Assembly: GCA_963696075.1 (NCBI GenBank)
Contig: CAVOJD010000026.1
Coordinates: 124,001 to 188,000 of the forward strand
Length of the DNA stretch: 64,000 nt
Origin: CAJQQK01 sp963696075
GTDB lineage: Bacteria; Pseudomonadota; Alphaproteobacteria; Rhizobiales; Hyphomicrobiaceae
Reading direction: 5' to 3'
Numbering within the stretch: position 1 is the first letter of the stretch; every line of letters begins with the position of its first letter. A program made the translations under genes and the position numbers. The notes beneath the pieces were generated by a model. That model was given only the letters and a program-made list of their open reading frames with translations. It had not been told where the DNA came from and made no database searches. Positions 46,007 to 54,581 of the stretch are shown here, in pieces.

Positions 46007-46765
46007 ATGTCCGCACCAATCAAGGTCTTCTGGCAGCCTCATTGAACGAGCTGTCTCAGGGTCAAAGAATACCTGTCGGTCCGTGGGATCGAATTCACAT
46101 CTGTCAATATTCTCGAGGATCAGGCCGGCCTGGACGAACTCCAGCGCTTAGGGGCCCGTTCCATTCCGGTTGTCTCACGCGGCGACAAGTTCGTCTTCGC
46201 ACAGGTCATCAAGGACGTCGTCGACTTCCTTGACCTCCCCGACGACACCGCCCCGACGCTCACGCCGGACCAGCTCAAGGCCCGCTACGACCACATTCTC
46301 GAAACGGCCATTCGTCTCGTCGGCCAGATGCCGGACGAGCATCTGGTCAAGGAGCTTCCCAATCGCCCCCGCTCCTGGCTGGTTCTGCTGCATCACATCT
46401 TCCAGATTCCGGTCGCCTTCCTCGACATGGAAGACACCGGCGTGGCGCTCTCTTATGAGAACATGGTCGCCCCACCCCCGGAAGACATGACAACCAGCGC
46501 CGCGATCGCCGACTTCGGCAGGAGCGTCCGCGCCCGGTTCAACGATTGGGCCGTGAAAACGGCGGGCGAAGACTTCTCCGGCCAGGTCCCAACCTACTTC
46601 GGCGGCACCACGCGCCACGAGATGCTCGAGCGCACCGTCTGGCACTCGACCCAGCATGTCCGCCAGCTTGCAGCCCTGTTGGAAGAAGTTGGGATCACGC
46701 CGGATAACCCGGTCACGTCGGCCGATACCGAAGGCCTTCCCGTGCCCAACGGCGTGTGGGGTTAG
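46007..46765 (+). CDS. Glutaredoxin-DinB fusion with in-frame TGA at the first redox Cys position (candidate selenoprotein)
   Basis: ATG 46007 has AGGAG upstream. The frame runs to the TAG at 46763-46765 with a single internal TGA at 46043-46045. It reads KVFWQPH-[TGA]-TSCLRVKEYL, then ARSIPVVSRGDKFVFAQV, a glutaredoxin fold whose usual CxxC would be [TGA]-T-S-C16. From about residue 95 a DinB/YfiT-like helical domain follows, with LLHHIFQ and TVWHSTQHVRQL giving the three-His metal site. TGA in place of the first active-site Cys is the classic selenocysteine position. A weak hairpin (CAGG/CCUG, loop starting G) begins 12 nt after the TGA. Alternatives are a recent nonsense mutation or a base error. 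Confidence 0.75.
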
Positions 46766-46855
46766 CCTGACGGCTGTGGGGCCGGGAGCACATCTTGAGC
46801 GCTCCCCGGCCCCGCCTGCTTCACCGCACGGATCGGCGGCCAACCCGTGGCCGCT

Positions 46856-47860
46856 TTAGCGCGCCGTCTCCGGGCGTTTGACATCCAGACTATTGATATA
46901 GGCAATGATCCTGTCGACGTCGCTGTCACTCAGCGGCAGCTTCGGCATGCGATCATGCGGCGTCGCAATCGCTCGGGCAATCGGCGCGCGCAACGCCAGG
47001 ATCGGATGCCGGGCGTGGATCTCACGAAATGCCGGCGCCTCAGGGTTGGGGCTCTTGCCCTCGGCACCGATCGCATGGCACCACGCGCAATTCTTCTCCG
47101 CCACCTCCTGGCCCTGCCGCACCCGTTCACTGGCCTCGGCCACAAACGCCCCGCTCGCCCCCAGCCGAACCAGCCCATCGCGCGCCCCCGTCAATGACGG
47201 ATCGATCGAAAGCGCATTGCGAAAGTCTTGCACAGCCCGCTCCTTTTCGCCCTTGGCCTCATAGGCATAAGCGCGATTGTTGTAGGCGAGCGCGTACAGC
47301 GGATGGAACTGAACCGCACTCGTGAAATCCCGAATGGCAAGATCGAGATTGCCAAGCTTCTTGTAGGCAAGGCCGCGATTATTGAACGCAACCCCGTTGC
47401 GCGCGTCACTCGCCAGCGCGCGCGAAAACGCCTCCACCGCAAGCTCCGCCTCGTCCTTGGCAAGATGCGCGTAGCCAAGCCCGATCAACGCCGTCGCATG
47501 TCCCGGCACCGCCGCGGCCAGCGCGGAAAAATCCGCCAACGCGCGATCGAATTGACGCTCCGCCAGATACGCTTCACCCCGCCCCAGCAGCGCATCCGGC
47601 GTGTTCGGCGCCTGCTTGAGAACCGCCGTGAAATCGTCAGCGGCTTCGCGGTTCATACCCTTGCGCTTGTAGGCATCCCCCCTGACAAGCAGCGCCCTCT
47701 TCGCAGCCGACGCTTCGCCCCCTGCAATCACCCGTGAGCAGGCCTCGATTGCAGCATTGGGCTCAACAGCCTTGCTGCACGAAGCCTGCCCTTGCGCAAG
47801 CGCCGGACCAGCACTCACCCCAACCACAGCAGCCAGAACCACGACCATATTCCGTTGCAT
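46856..47860 (-). CDS. TPR protein fused to a C-terminal cytochrome c
   Basis: 334 residues from ATG 47860, with AGGAGGGG upstream. Signal peptide to about residue 22 (ALA), then five or so tetratricopeptide repeats (about 55-225, e.g. GVAFNNRGLAYKKLGNLDLA) and a cytochrome c domain with C258-A-W-C-H262 and Met in HDRMPKLPLSDSDVDRII. A periplasmic electron carrier held on a protein-interaction scaffold; the partner is not known. Rare architecture compared with separate TPR or cytochrome proteins. Confidence 0.82.
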   Translation of the reverse strand: MQRNMVVVLAAVVGVSAGPALAQGQASCSKAVEPNAAIEACSRVIAGGEASAAKRALLVRGDAYKRKGMNREAADDFTAVLKQAPNTPDALLGRGEAYLAERQFDRALADFSALAAAVPGHATALIGLGYAHLAKDEAELAVEAFSRALASDARNGVAFNNRGLAYKKLGNLDLAIRDFTSAVQFHPLYALAYNNRAYAYEAKGEKERAVQDFRNALSIDPSLTGARDGLVRLGASGAFVAEASERVRQGQEVAEKNCAWCHAIGAEGKSPNPEAPAFREIHARHPILALRAPIARAIATPHDRMPKLPLSDSDVDRIIAYINSLDVKRPETAR

Positions 47861-47999
47861 TGCACCCCTCCTGCGACCTCCGCACAAGCCTAGCCTCAGG
47901 CCTCGAGCCACGCGTTGATCTGTCTCAATGCCGCTTGCAGGCAACCGCCAAAGCGATCGGGCGAAACACGCCACCGTCCCGTCCAGGTGCCTGACGGCC

Positions 48000-48590
48000 C
48001 TACCGGGCTTCGGTCCAGCTTTCCGAGAAGGCGAGCGAACTGGTGCTGAACGGGCGGCCTTCGCGTTCGCGTGCCCACGCCTTGCCAATCGCTTTCTTAC
48101 CATTGATCGAGAATGAGGCTTCGAGTGCCGGCACGAACACGGTGCACAGGCCGTACGGCCGGCCCGCCGGCGTCCCCGGCTGGGTGTGCAGCATCATCGG
48201 ATCGCGCATCTGCGACCAGCTGCACACAATCTCCTCATCCCCAGTCGTGATCATCTCCGAATAGGATTTCAGCGGATCGCCCGACTTCTGAAACGTCGCA
48301 TCGATGATGCCAATGCTCTCGTCCTTCAGGTCAGGCGTCAGCATCCCCTGGATGGTCTGTTGCAGCCAGCGCGTCATCGCGGCGTTGTCGGAGTAGATGC
48401 GCCATTGGTCATCGGTCAGTTCACTCTTGGCAAACAGCACGTGACCGGGCCCGGCGGGGCAGAACGTCATCCGCCAGAAACTAATGGTGGTCGTGAAGTC
48501 ATCGCTGTCTTCGGCCGCGAGACGCACAAACGGGTTCTCACCCGTCATCAGGATTTTGTTCGGATCGACGATTGACGGCGGGATGGTCAT
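48000..48590 (-). CDS. Conserved hypothetical protein
   Basis: 196 residues from ATG 48590, with GGGAGC upstream. No signal peptide or membrane segment. Features: FCPAGPGHVLFAKSELTDDQ, DNAAMTRWLQQTIQGMLTPD and SWSQMRDPMMLHTQPGTPAG. I do not recognise the family. Single gene, ending 139 bp before the TPR-cytochrome gene start on the same strand. Confidence 0.6.
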   Translation of the reverse strand: MTIPPSIVDPNKILMTGENPFVRLAAEDSDDFTTTISFWRMTFCPAGPGHVLFAKSELTDDQWRIYSDNAAMTRWLQQTIQGMLTPDLKDESIGIIDATFQKSGDPLKSYSEMITTGDEEIVCSWSQMRDPMMLHTQPGTPAGRPYGLCTVFVPALEASFSINGKKAIGKAWAREREGRPFSTSSLAFSESWTEAR

Positions 48591-48913
48591 GGCAGGCTTG
48601 CTCCCTGGATTACACCTTGGTTGCAAAGCCTACCACATCACCTGCCCAACCAATATCTTCATGACGTTCGCTCAATCGTGTGGCACCGCTCCTGAGGCAA
48701 GCATGACAACCGCCCAAAACAGACCCATGCAACCATAAGGCCCCTGCCGACGGCCGCCGCGCGCGCGCAGGCGACCGAACCGATTGGGTATCGGCAATCA
48801 GCGATGATGGAGAAAGCGCCCCCCCCCCGCCAGGGCCTGATGCAAAGAAAACGGCGCCGGAGGGCCGGCGCCGTTGTCGCTTTTGACGTTCGCAGAGGGT
48901 TTGGAGTCGACGC
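48591..48913. other. Intergenic region with a terminator
   Basis: 323 bp between two leftward genes. Besides the terminator at 48846-48875 I see no gene. A run of nine C occurs near 48823, a likely trouble spot for sequencing. Confidence 0.5.
48846..48875 (-). terminator. Strong terminator downstream of the tadG-like gene
   Basis: AACGGCGCCGG (48850-48860) and CCGGCGCCGTT (48865-48875) form a perfect 11-bp stem with an AGGG loop. On the minus strand a T-rich tail (TTTCTTT) follows, so it ends the leftward tadG-like transcript. Confidence 0.85.
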
Positions 48914-50230
48914 TTAGTGGACCAGACGCAGCGTCGCGATCTTCAGGGCGATGTCGCGGAACGCTGAGCGCAGCGCATCACCGTTGTCGGCATGGTAGTA
49001 GTGGTCCGTCGTCGAAGCGCACTCCTCCATGGTCGTGTCCGCCTCGCCGCCCTCGCTGATCGCGAAGCCAACCGTATAGACCTCGATACCGGCCGCTTTC
49101 ATGTTTGCGCAGATCGCCCGGGCCTGGGTTGCGGACGAACTTCCTGAGTACTTCTGATTATACTCACCATCCGTCATGATGACCGCGATCTTGCGGAGCA
49201 GCGGTTGGTTGTTTTCGTTCATCTGCGTCAGCATCGAGTAGGGCTTCGGCTCGGACGCCAGTGGCCAGACGTTGGCGAAGTTCGGCGACAGCGCATACCA
49301 GGCCCACTGCGTTCCGAGGTGGCCCGCGGTCATGCCCGTCGGCTGCATCTGGTTGATGCGCTGCTGCAGGTCCTGCTTGTCAGCCGTGAGCGGCAGGACG
49401 GTCGCCTGGGGATTACAGGCCCAGTTGCCGGTGTAGTAGTCGAAGTAGCCGTTGGCCGCGTTCGGGGCCGCGTCCGTATAGCGGTTGTCACCCGAACGTT
49501 CCTTGACGCAGGTGCGGTTACTCGAACTGCCCGACGGCGAATAGTTTGCCGCGACTTCGAAGGCATCCCGGCCCGGGTTGACGTAGGGCGCAAACGGCAC
49601 CACGGCAACGCGCGAGGTGAACTCAGACTGGTCAGACCAGATCGTGATATTGACCAGATCTATGGCGGCTTCTTTCAGCGAAACCATCTTGCTACCGGCC
49701 ATCGAACCGGTCGTGTCGAGCATCATTGAGATTTCGACGTGACTGCCCGCGTTGGCGCCCACTTCGACCTTGGCGCGCGCCTCACCGCGGATATGAAGCT
49801 GTTGGATGCCAGCCACGCCCAGCAGCGAAGTCGCAACGGCTGAATCGGCAACAGCAACGATCTCGTTCATGTTCTCGACCGTGAAGACGACGTTGTCGAC
49901 ACTGAGAACCTGTGACTTGTTCTTGGCATAGTATTTCTCGGCGACATCGATCGCGGCTGCCGACGACTGGCCGACCAGGAGCGCACGGCCACCGGCGAGA
50001 ACAGCGGTGTCCATCGCGCTCAAAGTCGTCGTTTTGGCCGAGAGCCAGCGCGCATAGTCAACGGCGCCGCCGACAACGGAGACGACAGCCGTGAGCAACA
50101 GCGCGAACAGGATAGCAATCGTGCCGCGCCGATCGTCGGCGTAGCGCTTTGCGAAGGAGGAAACGGTAGATTTAGAAGTGGCTGAATGCCGGTCTGAACC
50201 AGGGCGACCACCAACGGAGAACGAGTACAT
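48914..50230 (-). CDS. TadG-like pilus-assembly protein with vWA domain
   Basis: 438 residues. A basic start with DDRRGTIAILFALLLTAVVSVVGGAVDYARW (about 32-62) is the TadE/G N-terminal membrane segment. A von Willebrand A domain follows with MIDAS start D172-T-T-G-S-M. Cys residues (TCVKE, WACNP, AICAN, EECAS) suggest disulfides outside the cell. Usually part of tad/flp pilus loci or stand-alone as a secreted surface protein; no other tad genes are in the window. Confidence 0.82.
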   Translation of the reverse strand: MYSFSVGGRPGSDRHSATSKSTVSSFAKRYADDRRGTIAILFALLLTAVVSVVGGAVDYARWLSAKTTTLSAMDTAVLAGGRALLVGQSSAAAIDVAEKYYAKNKSQVLSVDNVVFTVENMNEIVAVADSAVATSLLGVAGIQQLHIRGEARAKVEVGANAGSHVEISMMLDTTGSMAGSKMVSLKEAAIDLVNITIWSDQSEFTSRVAVVPFAPYVNPGRDAFEVAANYSPSGSSSNRTCVKERSGDNRYTDAAPNAANGYFDYYTGNWACNPQATVLPLTADKQDLQQRINQMQPTGMTAGHLGTQWAWYALSPNFANVWPLASEPKPYSMLTQMNENNQPLLRKIAVIMTDGEYNQKYSGSSSATQARAICANMKAAGIEVYTVGFAISEGGEADTTMEECASTTDHYYHADNGDALRSAFRDIALKIATLRLVH

Positions 50231-50607
50231 GACACACTCCAGGTCTGCGAACTTACAAGACCCAAAATGCGCCTTAGACCTTTTCGTAAAATTAACACGG
50301 CATTCCGCGTTAGTTTGATATTAACAACCAATAACTGAATTCGGGATAGTTTGATCTCACCTTTCGATAAAACCAAATTCAATTTTCCTGGATAACATAT
50401 AAGCACTTGAAATTATTCAATTTTAAGACCCAACTCAACATCAAGGAATTTGCCATTTATTCCCAACACATAAACGGCCATCTCATATTGACACGACGCT
50501 TCGCTGAGACTGCGTGCGCGTTTTATCGCCCGACACCAGGCCAGCGATTGGCAAACCGGCCTTGACACCGCTGGCCAGCCCCCTGACGTCGGACAATCCT
50601 TAACGCC
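50231..50607. other. AT-rich leader upstream of tadG-like gene
   Basis: 377 bp, clearly AT-richer than the rest of the window. It contains the palindrome TAACACGGCATTCCGCGTTA (50293-50312, one mismatched pair) 63 bp before the tadG-like ATG, possibly an operator. No gene or RNA was recognised. Confidence 0.5.
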
Positions 50608-52704
50608 TCACCCCAGTTCAATGACGATATTACCGCCCTCATCAAGCGCTGCCTGTGCCCCCGGCGGCACGACGCAGGTCGCATCATACTCTTCCACGAT
50701 CAACGGGCCGGCGCGGCCCCCGGCGAGGTCCGAGCGGCGCAGCACGGGCGTCTCCAACCAGCCCCGCTCCTGCCCGAAGAACACGCGCCGCGGTGGACCT
50801 GGCTCCGGCTCCGGCCGGCTCTGGGTCACGCGTTCGGGAACACCGCCGCTGTCTGCTCTACTCGCGGCAACCACCTGCATCGAGACGAGCTCGACCGGTT
50901 CCCCCGGGCCGGCACGGTGGCCATAGACGCGCTCGTGCTCCGCACCGAAGGCGTCGGCCAGCCGGTCCAGAAAGTCCTTGTCGATGGCCCCATCCGGCGC
51001 AGGCACGACCAGTTCGAAACTCTGCCCCTTGTAGTGCAGCGCACCCGCCCGGCGGATCTGCATGTCTGCTGCCGCAACGCCGTCGGCGGCAAGCTGCGTG
51101 CGCGCCTGGTCCTCGAGTTCGCCCCACGCAGCCGCGATCTCGGCCGGATCGGCCTCCTGGGTCACCCGTCGCAGGGTCCGGGAATAATGGTGCTCGAGGT
51201 CCGCATAAAGCAGCCCGAAGGCCGAGAACAACCCCGGCGACGGCGGAATGACCACACGTTTCATGTCCAGTGTCTTCGCCATCTCGCAGGCAAACAGAGG
51301 CCCATTGCCGCCGAACGCGAACAGCGCGAAAGTCCGCGGATCCCGCCCCCGCTCGCTGGACACCGCCCGGATCGCGCGGATCATGTTCGAGGCAGCAATG
51401 CGAAACGCGCCGTGCGCTGCTTCTTCGACGGCCAGCCCCAGCGGATCAGCGACCTGGACCTTGAAGGCCTCGCGCGCCCGCTCAGCCTCGATAGGCAGTG
51501 CGCCCCCCACCAGATGCTTCTGGTTGAGATAGCCGAGCACGACATTGGCATCCGTCACCGTGACGGTCTCACCGCCCTTGGCGTAACAAACAGGACCGGG
51601 AACCGCACCCGCCGACTGCGGCCCAACCTGAAGCGCGCCACCCTGATCGAGTCGCACCAGCGAGCCGCCGCCCGCACCGACCTCAGCGAGATCGATCGCT
51701 GGGACCTTGAGCGCGTAGCCCGCGCCGGAGAGCAGCCTGGACCCGATCATGATGCCCGCGCCGACGGCGTATTCCTGGGCGCGCAGGACGCTCCCGTTTT
51801 CCACCATGGATGCCTTGGCCGTCGTCCCCCCCATGTCGAACGTGATGATCCGTTCGAGCGCCTTGGCACCCGCGATGGCCTGTGCCCCGACGACCCCGCC
51901 GGCCGGCCCCGACTCGATGATATGGATCGGCCGTTCCGCAGCAGCCCGGTCCGTCGTCAAGCCGCCGTTCGACTGCATCAGCAGCAGCGGCGCAGGAATG
52001 CCCGCTGCATCGAGTCCGCGCCGCAGCGCCGTGAGATAGGTCGCAACGATCGGCATCACGTAGCCGTTGATCACCGTCGTCGACGTCCGTTCATACTCCT
52101 TGATCTCCGGCAGCACCTCATAGGAGATGCAGTGGACGAGATCCGGCGCCAGCTCCGCGATAGCCTGCTTGATCATCAATTCATGGGCCGGATTGGCAAA
52201 CGCATTGATCAGGCAAACCGCGATCGCCTCGACGCCCTCGTCAACCAGCGCCTGCACCTGGGCCCGCGCATCAGCCATGTCGAGGGCGCGCTCGACCTCG
52301 CCCGACGCCCTGACCCGTTCATCGACGGTGCGGCGCAGATAGCGTTCCACCAGCGGCGGCGGCTTCTCCCACGACATGTCATAAAGCCGCGGCATCCTGA
52401 GCGTGCGCAGTTCGAGCACATCCCGGAAGCCTGCCGTCGTGATCAGGCCGACGCGCGCGCCCTTGCCTTCGAGGATGGCGTTCGACGCCACCGTCGTGCC
52501 GTGCCGGATCTGGTCGACGTCGCCGCCCGTCAGCCCTGTCTCGCGGAAGACTTCATCGAGCCCGTCAACGATGGCGCGCGCGTAATCCCCCGTACTCGAA
52601 GAAATCTTCTTCGTGTGGATCGTGCCATCACCGCCAAGCAGGACAATGTCGGTAAACGTGCCGCCGATGTCGACGCCAATGCGAAAAGGGTTCTCTTCTG
52701 ACAT
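50608..52704 (-). CDS. hyuA: Hydantoinase/oxoprolinase subunit A (HyuA)
   Basis: 698 residues from ATG 52704 (a GTG at 52716 is too close to the ribosome site GGAG). ATP-binding motifs: FRIGVDIGGTFTDIVLL at the start, RHGTTVASNAILEGKGARVG, and ITFDMGGTTAKASM. It uses ATP to open a cyclic amide such as N-methylhydantoin or 5-oxoproline together with HyuB. The start lies 8 nt after the hyuB stop. Confidence 0.87.
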   Translation of the reverse strand: MSEENPFRIGVDIGGTFTDIVLLGGDGTIHTKKISSSTGDYARAIVDGLDEVFRETGLTGGDVDQIRHGTTVASNAILEGKGARVGLITTAGFRDVLELRTLRMPRLYDMSWEKPPPLVERYLRRTVDERVRASGEVERALDMADARAQVQALVDEGVEAIAVCLINAFANPAHELMIKQAIAELAPDLVHCISYEVLPEIKEYERTSTTVINGYVMPIVATYLTALRRGLDAAGIPAPLLLMQSNGGLTTDRAAAERPIHIIESGPAGGVVGAQAIAGAKALERIITFDMGGTTAKASMVENGSVLRAQEYAVGAGIMIGSRLLSGAGYALKVPAIDLAEVGAGGGSLVRLDQGGALQVGPQSAGAVPGPVCYAKGGETVTVTDANVVLGYLNQKHLVGGALPIEAERAREAFKVQVADPLGLAVEEAAHGAFRIAASNMIRAIRAVSSERGRDPRTFALFAFGGNGPLFACEMAKTLDMKRVVIPPSPGLFSAFGLLYADLEHHYSRTLRRVTQEADPAEIAAAWGELEDQARTQLAADGVAAADMQIRRAGALHYKGQSFELVVPAPDGAIDKDFLDRLADAFGAEHERVYGHRAGPGEPVELVSMQVVAASRADSGGVPERVTQSRPEPEPGPPRRVFFGQERGWLETPVLRRSDLAGGRAGPLIVEEYDATCVVPPGAQAALDEGGNIVIELG

Positions 52705-52712
52705 GTAACGGC

Positions 52713-54521
52713 TCACTGCTCCGCAGGTTCGTTTTTGGTTGAGGGGGGCAGCACGCCGCGATTGACCTTGGGCGGCTCGGACCAGCCGCGTTCGCGGCGC
52801 AACGCCTCACGCTTGCGGCAAGTCGCGTCCTGATCGACGCGCCAGGTGTCCAAGTCGATGATCACGCCGTAGTCGGCCTCGGCACGAGCCGGCGAGACGA
52901 ACCCGTTGCGGACATCCTTGAGCACGGCTTGAGGATCGCGCTCCAACGGATCGCCCCATCCCCCGCCGCCTGCGTGGATATGGCGGAACACATCCCCCTT
53001 GCGGAACTGCATCGTGGGTTTGGAGGGCAGCTTGCGCTTCTCGCCGTCGGGATCGAGCCAGTTCTCCGATGGCGCGCCCGGGCTCCCGCCGTAGAGCCCG
53101 AACGGCTGGACGGTGCTCCGGTCCGCGCGCACGCTCAACATCGCCTCATCCGCCTCAAGCCGATAATCCCGCCGGAACGGCACCCCGCCGCGATACTTGC
53201 CGGGGCCGGCCCGATCCGGTTCGAACTCATAGGAGAGGATCGAAATCGGCTGCTCCGCTTCCGTCACCTCGACGGAGGGCAGCGCCATGTTGGCGAACAT
53301 ATGGCTGTTGCCGCTGAGACCGTCCGCCCAGGGCCGCGCCCCCCACGCCCCGCACGTGAAATCGACATAGACAAACGGGCTTCGGTCACTGTGATAACCG
53401 CCAATCGAAATCCCGGTGTTGCCACCATCACCGGCCGCCTTGACCTTGTCGGGCAGCATCATCGCAAGCGCGCCGAACATGCAATCGACCATCCGGAACC
53501 CAGTGAGGCCGCGCGCCGCGCACGCCGCCGGCAGCACGCCATTGCCAACCGTCCCCTCCGGGCAGATCACCTCGATCGCACGGAACACACCCTCATTGTT
53601 GGGAATGTTCGGCGGCAGCACCGACCGGATGCCTGTGTAGGAGGCTGACTTGGTATAGGAGAGCGTGTTGTTGATCGCACCGCGCACCTGCGGGCTCGTC
53701 CCCGTCCAGTCGACCACCATGCGGTCGCCGGTCTTGGTGATGGTCACGAACAACCGGATCGGCTCGCCGACGTCGACACCGTCGTCATCAATCCAGTCCT
53801 CGAAACTCCACTCTCCGTCCGGCAGTTCCCTCAGCCCCGCGCGCGTCAGCCGTTCCGAATAATCAATCGTCTCCTTCAGCATCACCTTGGTCGCAGCCGG
53901 CCCATACCGCTCCACAAGTTCGGCGAACTGTTTCTCCGCGATATGGCATGCGGCAAGCTGCGCACGAAGATCGCCCTGCACGAGAATGGGAACACGCACG
54001 TTCTTTTCGATGAACGTCATGATCGTCTCGTTCAGCACGCCGGCGTCATAGAGCTTCATCGGCGCGATCCGCAGCCCTTCCGCGTAGATCTCCGTCGAGT
54101 CGGACGCATTCGAACCCGCCACCCGGCCACCGACATCGGTGTGATGACAGACCGTGCACGCGAAGGCGAGGCGCTCGCCCTCGTGAAACAGCGGCTTCAT
54201 CACGAAAATGTCCGGCAGGTGCATGCCCCCGTCGAACGGGTCGTTCATGATGAAGACGTCACCAGGGCGGATCTTGCCCTCGAAGTGACGCATGATCGAC
54301 TGCATCGCCGTCGGCACCGATCCGAGATGCCCCGGCAGCGTCAGCCCCTGGGCCGCGAGCCTCCCATCACCGTCGGCAAAGCCCGTCGAATAGTCCATGT
54401 TGTCCTTCAACACGGCCGAATAGGTCGTGCGGAATACGGTCAGCGCCATTTCATCAGCAATCGAGAAGATCGCATTCTTGAACAGCTCGAATGTGATGGG
54501 ATCGACGTCGCGCTCGCTCAT
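52713..54521 (-). CDS. hyuB: Hydantoinase/oxoprolinase subunit B (HyuB)
   Basis: 602 residues from ATG 54521. Family pattern: DPITFELFKNAIFSIADEMA, the FRTTYSAVLKDNMDYSTGF segment, GDVFIMNDPFDGGMHLPDIF and CTVCHHTDVGGRVAGSNASD. C-terminal HAGGGGWGDPLERDP is typical. Partner of HyuA in ATP-dependent ring opening. It follows the aminotransferase gene by 60 nt, so the three form one leftward operon; no hydantoin racemase or carbamoylase gene is adjacent. Confidence 0.87.
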   Translation of the reverse strand: MSERDVDPITFELFKNAIFSIADEMALTVFRTTYSAVLKDNMDYSTGFADGDGRLAAQGLTLPGHLGSVPTAMQSIMRHFEGKIRPGDVFIMNDPFDGGMHLPDIFVMKPLFHEGERLAFACTVCHHTDVGGRVAGSNASDSTEIYAEGLRIAPMKLYDAGVLNETIMTFIEKNVRVPILVQGDLRAQLAACHIAEKQFAELVERYGPAATKVMLKETIDYSERLTRAGLRELPDGEWSFEDWIDDDGVDVGEPIRLFVTITKTGDRMVVDWTGTSPQVRGAINNTLSYTKSASYTGIRSVLPPNIPNNEGVFRAIEVICPEGTVGNGVLPAACAARGLTGFRMVDCMFGALAMMLPDKVKAAGDGGNTGISIGGYHSDRSPFVYVDFTCGAWGARPWADGLSGNSHMFANMALPSVEVTEAEQPISILSYEFEPDRAGPGKYRGGVPFRRDYRLEADEAMLSVRADRSTVQPFGLYGGSPGAPSENWLDPDGEKRKLPSKPTMQFRKGDVFRHIHAGGGGWGDPLERDPQAVLKDVRNGFVSPARAEADYGVIIDLDTWRVDQDATCRKREALRRERGWSEPPKVNRGVLPPSTKNEPAEQ

Positions 54522-54581
54522 GTGTTCTCTTTTCATGCCCCCGGCTCTTGTGCCCTGGGCTTTTGTGCCCCCGGCCTGTCG

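Noticed and set aside
50917..52701. 594-residue plus-strand frame opposite hyuA
   Set aside because: Shadow frame without domain content; hyuA has clear ATPase-fold motifs.
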